Below, piece by piece: positions 28,401 through 33,318 of a stretch of DNA of 64,000 bases. Source of the stretch: Collinsella aerofaciens (GTDB lineage: Bacteria > Actinomycetota > Coriobacteriia > Coriobacteriales > Coriobacteriaceae). Under the pieces are notes generated by a model that was not told the origin of the DNA, ran no database searches, and saw nothing but the letters and a program-made list of their open reading frames with translations. The DNA lies in NCBI RefSeq assembly GCF_015670795.1, contig NZ_JADPCJ010000002.1, positions 22,287 to 86,286 on the forward strand, given 5' to 3'. Position 1 is the first letter of the stretch. Each line of letters begins with the position of its first letter. The position numbers were made by a program, and so were the translations under genes.

Positions 28401-29804
28401 CGGAATCAGCGACGCGGGAATCTTGACTGTTACGATATCGCCGGTCTGAGACTTGCCTTCTTCGGCATGCTGAACGGTGATGACCAGGTTCGCGGCGGCA
28501 CCAGTAAATGTATAGGTATCGACGTTGCCTTCGGTCTTCATTTTCAGATCGTCAAACGTCTCGCCGTTGTACACGACAGATGTAAAGTTGTCGACCTGCA
28601 TAAAGTCACCCAGCTTATCGGTGAACGTAATGTAGCCGGACTCATGCTCGCCATAACCGCCATGGACCTCTGTCGGGTAACCAGCCTGGATAATGCTTCC
28701 CGAGATCTCTTCGAAGATCTTCTCGAGCTCGTCGGCGCTGGTTGCCGACTTGTAGTAATCGGAGTTTTCCGCACGTGTGCCATAGTCGATGACCCACTTT
28801 TCACGGCGGCCCTCATAAGTAATGCTTGACGAGGCGCTCGGATAGTTGCTCGACACAGCATGCATGAACTTATTCTCTCTGCTTGTGCCTTCAGCCGTGG
28901 GGACGGCACTGGGGTTTACGCCGCTAAAGATACCGATCGTATAAATGTCGGCACCTTTATCCTTGATCTTCTTGGCGGTGTTGACGGCGCTATTTGCCAC
29001 CTCGTTCTCAAAGTCGCTGTAACTCGTAGGCGAGCCATCGGTGAAGAAGACGACGATCTTCTTGGCGTCGGCGCGACCGAGCGAAAATTGCTCATCAGCC
29101 AGCTCCAAGCCATAGTCGGCGCGCGTGGAACCGTCAGGACTGATAGAGTTGACCGTGCTCTTTAGGCTCTCCGCACCTTTGTCCTTGCAGGGCGTCAGAT
29201 TCTTCATGGTCTGCGAATAGTTGCAGGTGGGTCCCCACCAACCATCGCGATATGTTTTGTTGCCAACCTCAGTAGTCTTATCGCCTGCAAACTTAACGAT
29301 GGCAACCTGATGCTGTTTGGATTCATCTGTGATGCTTTGGTTTTGCGTGGCGATGGTGTCAATAAAGCGATTGGCGGCCGTCTTCAGCGCATCGATGCGC
29401 TTGGTGGAGCCTCCGTCGCCCATAGGATCACTCATCGAGCCAGAAGCATCCAACACCATCACAATATCGAGCGGTTTTCCGGAAATCGTCGTATCGGATG
29501 TCGAAGAGATGGCCGACAACGTGGTCAGGAAATCCGAATCTCCGTTCTCGACCGCCTTGACCGTCTTGTCGGTCCAGATTCGGCCGACGTTTTGAGTTGT
29601 TACTTCTTTGCCGTCATAGCCGCCGGCCCAGAACTTCCAGTGGTTGCTGGTGTCGGGGTCGACGACCGTCCCGGTCGCTGTCGGTCCGTCCATTCCTGTG
29701 CTGGACCTGGCGTTGGCCTCGGGCAGCATGGCAAATGCTGCAGCCGGCAACACCAGCACCACGGCCAGTATCACCGCCAAGAGACCCCTCGTGTACTTAC
29801 TCAT
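22401..29804 (-). CDS. Giant VWA / pilin-isopeptide-repeat surface adhesin with LPTTG anchor
   Basis: 2467 residues. Signal peptide 1-25 (MSKYTRGLLAVILAV onward, AFA cleavage region). VWA domain about 110-380 with MIDAS DASGSMS at 119-125, the usual metal-dependent adhesion site. After a connecting region come 13 tandem Spy0128/FctA-type pilin domains (about residue 700 to 2420), each with a Lys in TKxLxGR, a Glu in YxYTLRE or equivalent and an Asn in FxNxY. These are the residues that form intramolecular Lys-Asn isopeptide bonds, so a rigid stalk is expected. Unit 11 contains an about 40-residue Asp/Ala-rich acidic insert. Sorting signal LPTTGD, membrane helix, RKR tail: sortase-anchored to the wall. 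Start ATG with AGGGAG five bases upstream. Bracketed by repeats on both sides. Ligand is unknown. Confidence 0.93.
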   Translation of the reverse strand: MSKYTRGLLAVILAVVLVLPAAAFAMLPEANARSSTGMDGPTATGTVVDPDTSNHWKFWAGGYDGKEVTTQNVGRIWTDKTVKAVENGDSDFLTTLSAISSTSDTTISGKPLDIVMVLDASGSMSDPMGDGGSTKRIDALKTAANRFIDTIATQNQSITDESKQHQVAIVKFAGDKTTEVGNKTYRDGWWGPTCNYSQTMKNLTPCKDKGAESLKSTVNSISPDGSTRADYGLELADEQFSLGRADAKKIVVFFTDGSPTSYSDFENEVANSAVNTAKKIKDKGADIYTIGIFSGVNPSAVPTAEGTSRENKFMHAVSSNYPSASSSITYEGRREKWVIDYGTRAENSDYYKSATSADELEKIFEEISGSIIQAGYPTEVHGGYGEHESGYITFTDKLGDFMQVDNFTSVVYNGETFDDLKMKTEGNVDTYTFTGAAANLVITVQHAEEGKSQTGDIVTVKIPASLIPLRQFKITDGVLTVDNTEPIQVNYTSSVKKDALDNLFTPEQVVGLKDYIKSNTITAEDGSKTVNFYANKWNGGTLGDTIANFEPADSNRYYYFQKQTPIYVDKNCTTPATGSLAAEGIYYYKDEFEAKGTDSKVEPRTAIIEFTGGHAAQFEGAIVRDASGNLSFSEGTARLAFIDELHTTKELVGGNPTGTAADVLNPKWNNTSAKSDATEVDVHLGNNGKISFNVTPATVDTKTSFGLTKALEGRDWTDTDEFKFELSATPKNDAPMPASTDATVHKPDPDGKGKAAIDFGEITFNKPGEYTYEVREVKGDAGGITYSDNVATFKVTVTVEATGGLKADVEKISGEREFKNTYSAKTETPLTLEATKTLSGRPMADDEFKFALSYAGHDEVLLNATNKGGKVEFGPLTYTTKSLAKLVEEGKASLDASSDKPTWTIHYIAAEQTGKLHAGVSATVSAIDACVTVVDNGDGTLTATAVYGDAGNEFVNTYTAAPAEASLVGKKNLQVPNGLTPADIAGKFTFTVTGEEGAPMPANASVTNDAKGKVDFGKITFTLDDLNKALGEKPEKREHTFTYTVTESGEVAGVTNDAKPPRTVSYTVTDDSKGNLRVSRKPDGDAAFTFTNAYNVTPIESRVTDQITATKVLTGRELAADEFSFELVEGEGAEVVATGKNAADGKITMSTIEYTKVGKHTYTLREVPGDANNGITYDGKTYTIETAVKDNGDGTLGVEHKLKGADEAKFTNSYRPGSKDSSVTDLIKATKSLTGRDLKAGEFRFELVEGNSAVSTGTNNADGKIVMDPVTYTAAGEHTYTLRETKAGATENGITYSTAEYTIVTIVKDNGDGTLSVEHKLQNVEKAIFENAYNVTPKSFSVTDQITATKVLTGRDLKEGEFSFELVEGEDAKVVATGTNAADGEITMSKIIYNEPGKHAYTLREVPGDAGNGITYDGKTYTIETTVTDNGKGELKAKHELKGADEAKFSNSYKPNPGEFSVTDQITANKVLTGRELKEGEFSFELVEGDKVVATGTNAADGAITMGKVAYDKPGKHAYTLREIKGGTTSKGITYSDAKYTIETTITDNGDGTLKAEHVLKDATAATFKNTYSVAPLDAELDFDLSKVISGRDWTDGDEFSFTITAPEDAPLPDPATVTVSKKDAKDGIAAIKFGKIHYAAAGTYKYEIRENAGSTVGMTYDAHVATAEVTVTENGDGSLTANVTKKENGRFTNTYRTELNYTAAGGLWLSKYLDGRPMTEGQFTFTVTPADDASARALGLLPGANSFKSPAAAEATVGLIDILAGHEVIFTQADAGKTFTYTVAEKNDGQPGYTYDDAVRTVTIAIADDTAGTLTATTTVSGGPEGTHETVHKSGENKVEKALVPFHNSYSATTNTPGGTAAQVVATKTLTGRPMADGEFWFGIAYQGELVAYENLKPNIGGHVSFDTLHYDTKMLANLEAAGLAYRTDKDGKLAWTINYTAYEDLFGLPNGVSATTWSFGFKVIVVDNGDGTLTATVDYGGVEPLFENVYGADAVDAALTGTKKLQVAEGLTPADITGKFTFTVTADEAGAPMPERTTVTNDAAGNVDFGKIHFTLEDLNRALGVKADASDDASSDAEANADEAEVDADAADTDESNDESEPAAPTAPRSHTFAYTVTETGSAPGVTNDANATRKVSYTVTDDGAGHLSVKREGDDGAAFTFTNTYSVTPTDSSVTDQVKTVKRLTGRDLAAGEFTFELLEDGAAVASGTNDVNGNVTLSPIRYEAPGTHTYTLREACPNALGLYKGVTYDGTTYTVVTTVSDNGDGTLTATHKLEGTTESAGFTNKYHAMPTQVSIGAIKVLEGRELKKDEFSFKLVGEDVESTVTNDADGKINFDKFEYSELGTYVYTISEVKGDEAGMTYDKSVFTATVNVVDDGEGNLKANVAFTKGDRSVEGIVFNNTYKKPETPTPTPDPGTPKTVTNIVKTVKGFLPTTGDQQAAALLMAFVIAMAGVGALVWGIRKR

Positions 29805-29856
29805 CGCGTCTCCCTTCTCGCGGTCTCAGACCTTGCAACAGCCTAAAGTTACGAAA

Positions 29857-29937
29857 TGAGACACAATTTGGGCAGGTGACACATGTTCCAGATTCTGTTT
29901 TGGGCGTGAGACAAATGTCTCACCAAAGTTGAGACAC
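29857..29937. promoter_or_regulatory. Cluster of TGAGACA motifs upstream of the adhesin
   Basis: TGAGACA occurs at 29857, 29907 and 29930, with a TGACACA variant at 29877. The one at 29907 is part of the 18-nt palindrome GTGAGACAAATGTCTCAC (29906-29923). The spacing and closeness to the ATG at 29804 suggest operator sites of an unknown regulator. Confidence 0.45.
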
Positions 29938-29981
29938 GGCGTTTTCGCAGGAAAACGGGTGCGACTCGGAGCCATCAGGCA

Positions 29982-30190
29982 AAAATGATCCGCTTTCCTC
30001 CGTCCCCAAAGGGGGCAGTCGATGGCGCTCGCCACGAAACCGGCCCGTCTACTACGTTTGACCCGATACCCCTGACCATAGCCGCGTTTCATGAAAAACC
30101 GCGGGCAATTTACCTGCGGTTTTGTTTTTGCGTTGTTCGCCATGGTTGAGGGTAGCAGCCTAAACGTAGTAGATGGGCCCATTTCGTGGC
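29982..30190 (+). repeat. Right direct repeat of the adhesin: CCTCCGTCCCC box plus palindromic element D
   Basis: Box at 29982-30007, then element D (30031-30190) with 29-nt arms (left GCCACGAAACCGGCCCGTCT..., right inverted with a few mismatches) and the same central CCTGCGGTTTTGTTTTTGCG. Roughly five in six bases match the left copy at 22053-22261 by eye. A third box follows at 30222-30247. Confidence 0.75.
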
Positions 30191-30283
30191 AAACGGGTCA
30201 CGTGGCAGCCCTCGCAAGGCCAAAATGACCCGTTTTCCTCCGTCCCCGGGAGATCAAGGGCTGTTATGGATATGGTGCCATTT

Positions 30284-30437
30284 CAAAACTATGCCGGATT
30301 ACGGGGCTAAAGTCGGAACCCTCATCCATACCCTCATTTTTTGAAAAACGGCAGGCTATCTACCTGCGGTTTTGTTTTTGCGATTTTCGGTATGGCCGAG
30401 GGTCCGCTATCCAGCCCCGTAATCCGGCATAGTTTTG
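30284..30437. repeat. Palindromic element E
   Basis: A perfect 25-nt arm 30284-30308 is inverted at 30413-30437. It has the same outer CAAAACTATGCCGG as element B and the same centre (CTACCTGCGGTTTTGTTTTTGCG in pieces) as C and D. The 719-nt gap 29805-30523 holds this, D, the boxes and the TGAGACA cluster, and no gene. Confidence 0.8.
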
Positions 30438-30468
30438 TTCGTGGCGGCCCAACCGCGCGTTTAAGTGC

Positions 30469-30502
30469 GGGGCCGGTGGGGCAAAATTGCCCCACCGGCC
30501 CC
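30469..30502. terminator. Strong perfect palindrome after echF
   Basis: 34 nt, perfectly self-complementary (17-bp stem starting GGGGCCGGTGGGGC). It lies 21 nt past the echF stop. No T-tract follows, so a processing or stabilising hairpin is as likely as a factor-free terminator. Confidence 0.5.
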
Positions 30503-30523
30503 TATTCCAGTTCTATCCCAGCG

Positions 30524-30865
30524 TTACTCCGGCTTGGTTTCTACCGTGGGAGTCTTGTCCGCCGCGACTGGAGTGCGGGCAGTGTCCATAGTCAGGCAGT
30601 GTTTAGGACAGCTCTCGATGCACTCGCCGCACACCACGCAAGCGTACGGGTCGATCGACCAGGTACCGCCCTTGCGATCGACCGCGAGCGCGCCCGCCGG
30701 GCAGCGGCGCGCGCACATGCCGCAGCAGATGCACACGTCCATGTCGTTGACGATATGCCCGCGCAAGCGCTCGGGTGCCGTCAGCTTCTCCTGCGGATAG
30801 CGCACCGTGACCGGCTGCTTGACCATAGAACCTAAGGCCGTCTTGGCAAATGTCAGTAAACTCAT
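30524..30865 (-). CDS. echF: Ech hydrogenase subunit F, 2x[4Fe-4S] ferredoxin-like (NuoI type)
   Basis: 113 residues. Two typical [4Fe-4S] motifs: CICCGMCARRCP and CVVCGECIESCP, spaced as in NuoI/HycF. It would pass electrons from reduced ferredoxin through the small subunit to the NiFe site. The C-terminal 25 residues are Thr/Pro/Lys-rich and variable. It is the last gene of the hydrogenase operon and starts 7 nt after the large-subunit gene. Cytosolic peripheral subunit of a membrane complex. The letter follows the Ech order; HycF/HyfH would be equivalent names. Confidence 0.87.
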   Translation of the reverse strand: MSLLTFAKTALGSMVKQPVTVRYPQEKLTAPERLRGHIVNDMDVCICCGMCARRCPAGALAVDRKGGTWSIDPYACVVCGECIESCPKHCLTMDTARTPVAADKTPTVETKPE

Positions 30866-30872
30866 GCCGCGC

Positions 30873-31961
30873 CTACCTTTCCGTGCAGCTAATGCAGGGG
30901 TCGATGGTCAGGATAATCATGGGCACGTTGGCAAGGAGCACGCCCTGCAGCGCATGTGTCAGACCCGCCAGGTTCTGCGACGTCGGCGTGCGCACGCGGA
31001 AGCGGTCCAGGTTCTTGGTGCCGTTACCGCGCACATAGTAATACGCCTCGCCGCGCGGCTGCTCAATCACAACCTCGCCGCGTGCGCCGTCGGCCGGTGT
31101 AAGCTTGGTGCGCCCGCCTATCCCGTCGTGCGGAATCTTGCCCACAAGCTCCTTAATGATGTCCATGGCCTGCGTGACCTCGGCACAGCGCACCTGGCAG
31201 CGGGCATAGCAATCGCCATCGGTAGCAACGATGGGCTCAAACGCAACCAAATCCGCATAGGCACCGTCACCAAACATGCGCACGTCGTAATCCACGCCCG
31301 AGGCGCGCCCAAACGGGCCGACCATCGACAGATCCAGCGCATCTTTCTTGCTGATCACACCCACGCCATGCAAGCGCTCGCCGCAGCTGTCATCGTCCAA
31401 AAACGTATGCACCAGGGCCTCGTAGTCGGGACGCATGGCATCGAGCGTCTGGACAATTCCGGCCAGCTCGGAGTCCTCGATATCGTGCTTAAGGCCGCCG
31501 ATCTCGTTAATCGACAGAATCACGCGGCCACCGCACGTGCTCTCGAAGATCTTGAGAATCTGCTCGCGCAGGGTCCACGACCGATAGAACAGTGCCTCGA
31601 AGCCAAAGGCGTCGGCGAGCAGACCCAGCCACAACAGGTGCGAATGAATACGCGAAAGCTCGTGCAAAATGGTGCGGATATACTGCACGCGGCCGGGCAC
31701 CTCGATGTCGAGCATGCGCTCGCAGGCGCTGGCATAACCGTAGCTGTGGCCCACGGCGCAGATGCCACAGATGCGCTCGGCGATGTAGCCAAACTGGTGC
31801 ATGTCGCGCTTTTCGGTGAGCTTCTCGAGCCCGCGGTGCACAAAGCCGATCTGCGGAATTGCCTCGATGACGCGGTCGTCCTCGATTACCAGGTCCAGAT
31901 GAAGCGGCTCGGGCAGCACCGGGTGCTGCGGGCCAAACGGAATAACGGAGCGATGTGCCAT
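30873..31961 (-). CDS. echE: Ech hydrogenase large (NiFe) subunit
   Basis: 362 residues, NuoD/HycE-like. Both nickel-binding motifs are intact: the N-terminal RICGICAVGHS and the C-terminal DPCISCTER at the very end. This marks a real [NiFe] hydrogenase rather than a complex-I NuoD, which has lost these Cys pairs. FGPQHPVLPEPLHL is the usual start of the family. There is no C-terminal extension after the last motif, so no maturation protease cut is expected, as known for some Ech enzymes. Catalytic site for 2H+ + 2e- to H2. Start ATG 31961 follows GGAGGCG; the upstream gene stops 5 nt away. Confidence 0.93.
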   Translation of the reverse strand: MAHRSVIPFGPQHPVLPEPLHLDLVIEDDRVIEAIPQIGFVHRGLEKLTEKRDMHQFGYIAERICGICAVGHSYGYASACERMLDIEVPGRVQYIRTILHELSRIHSHLLWLGLLADAFGFEALFYRSWTLREQILKIFESTCGGRVILSINEIGGLKHDIEDSELAGIVQTLDAMRPDYEALVHTFLDDDSCGERLHGVGVISKKDALDLSMVGPFGRASGVDYDVRMFGDGAYADLVAFEPIVATDGDCYARCQVRCAEVTQAMDIIKELVGKIPHDGIGGRTKLTPADGARGEVVIEQPRGEAYYYVRGNGTKNLDRFRVRTPTSQNLAGLTHALQGVLLANVPMIILTIDPCISCTER

Positions 31962-31966
31962 GGACC

Positions 31967-32686
31967 TTACGCCTCCTTTTTCTGCTTGTCGCGGGCGGCC
32001 TTGGCGGCAAGCGCCGCGCGGACCTTGGCCGCTTTCTCGGGATCCATGGCGGCGAGCTTTGCCTCCATCTCGGCAGCCTTGAGCGCGGCCTTCGCAGCAG
32101 TTTCATCGTGCTGAGCATCGGAGCCGGCAGCCGCAGCGGGCTGAGCGACGGCAGCGCCCGCAGCATCGCCAGCGCCCGCAGTGCCCTCCCCCGCAGCGGC
32201 CGTGGCAGTAGCAGCCTTCTCGGCCGCGGCCTTGCGCGCCTTGGCCTCGGCAGCGGCACGGACCTTCATGGCTTTCTCGCGCGCGGCCTTCACCTCGGGC
32301 GTGATAACGCTCATGGGCTCGGCAGTCGAGACCTGGTAGAAAAAGCCCTTAAAGTCAATCTGCATATCGGTAATGGCAAAACCAAACAGGTCGTGCGCTT
32401 CGTTTTCAAACGGGAATACTGCCGGATAGTACGAGCTGATGGACGGAATCTCCTGGTACTGATTAATTCCCTCAACCACCAGGTTCTCGATCGCATAGCT
32501 GCCGTCCTGCGCAATCTGCTCCTGAGCAGCACGGACGTTGATAAACGTATAGACCAGGCGATACGATCCGTCGTCCACACAGCGCTCGGCGTGCATTTGC
32601 ACAAAGCGCGCGCCGACGCCCTTGAGCGCCTGCACATGCGGCAGGAGCTCGTCGAGCCCGACGGTGGTATAGATAGCCTTTTGCAT
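31967..32686 (-). CDS. echD: Ech hydrogenase subunit D (NuoC-like) with long basic Ala/Lys tail
   Basis: 239 residues. Residues 1-125 are the NuoC/30-kDa-like domain (RLVYTFINV..., FPAVFPFENEAHDLFGF, DFKGFFYQ), a complex-I relative that docks the large subunit. The remaining about 115 residues form an Ala/Lys/Glu-rich, strongly helical, basic tail (VKAAREKAMKVRAAAEAKA...) not normal for EchD, whose usual length is near 120-150. The ATG overlaps the stop of echC by one base (TAATG). The tail may contact the acidic tail of EchC or the membrane; that is inference. Confidence 0.85.
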   Translation of the reverse strand: MQKAIYTTVGLDELLPHVQALKGVGARFVQMHAERCVDDGSYRLVYTFINVRAAQEQIAQDGSYAIENLVVEGINQYQEIPSISSYYPAVFPFENEAHDLFGFAITDMQIDFKGFFYQVSTAEPMSVITPEVKAAREKAMKVRAAAEAKARKAAAEKAATATAAAGEGTAGAGDAAGAAVAQPAAAAGSDAQHDETAAKAALKAAEMEAKLAAMDPEKAAKVRAALAAKAARDKQKKEA

Positions 32687-33306
32687 TACTCGGCCTCCTT
32701 TGCAGCGACGGGCGTCTCAGCAGGTGCGTCACCAGCGGCAGGCGCTGCGGGTTTCTCGGCAGGCGCGTCACCGGCACCGTCAGCCCCGGCCCCAGCTGCA
32801 GCCACAAACCCGTCCTCGCCCAGCTCAACGCCACCGTCCCAAGTAGTGGCACCGCCCACGGTAAGCGGGTCGCCGCCGGCGCGCATCACGGCCTCCTTCT
32901 GGTCCAGGATGCCGCACGCCTCCACGATGGCATCGATCACCGTCTCGGGGCGAATGGCACACCCGGGCGCGTACACGTCCACGGGAATCGCGCGGTCCAC
33001 GCCGCCGATCACGTTATAGGCATCGCGGAATACGCCGCCCGAACACGCGCAGATACCGCACGCCACCACGCACTTGGGCTCGAGCATCTGGTTGTAAATC
33101 TGGCGCACGACGGGCAGGTTCTGGGCATTGACCGACCCCGTCACCAAAAAGATATCCGCATGCTTGGGGTTGCCGGTGTTGACCACGCCAAAGCGCTCCG
33201 CATCGAACAGCGGCGTGAGCGAGGCCAGCACCTCGATATCGCATCCGTTGCAGCTCGAACCGTCGTAATGAATAACCCACGGCGAGCGCGACATTTTATG
33301 ATCCAT
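32686..33306 (-). CDS. echC: Ech hydrogenase small subunit (proximal [4Fe-4S], NuoB-like)
   Basis: 206 residues. The small-subunit core 1-150 holds the Cys ligands SSCNGCDIE, CGICACSGG and PGCAIRPE, matching the proximal cluster of group 4 hydrogenases and NuoB. Start: ATG 33306 with GGAGG nine bases before. Unlike ordinary EchC (about 150 residues), it has a C-terminal acidic Ala/Pro/Glu tail (about 155-206). Order in the operon is echA-B, C, D, E, F, so the gene is in the canonical place. Peripheral membrane subunit, cytosolic side. Confidence 0.9.
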   Translation of the reverse strand: MDHKMSRSPWVIHYDGSSCNGCDIEVLASLTPLFDAERFGVVNTGNPKHADIFLVTGSVNAQNLPVVRQIYNQMLEPKCVVACGICACSGGVFRDAYNVIGGVDRAIPVDVYAPGCAIRPETVIDAIVEACGILDQKEAVMRAGGDPLTVGGATTWDGGVELGEDGFVAAAGAGADGAGDAPAEKPAAPAAGDAPAETPVAAKEAE

Positions 33307-33318
33307 GGATGCCGCCTC

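Noticed and set aside
30469..30502. Operator site or insertion-sequence end
   Set aside because: The palindrome is perfect but single and sits at the end of the ech operon; a terminator or stabilising hairpin is simpler.
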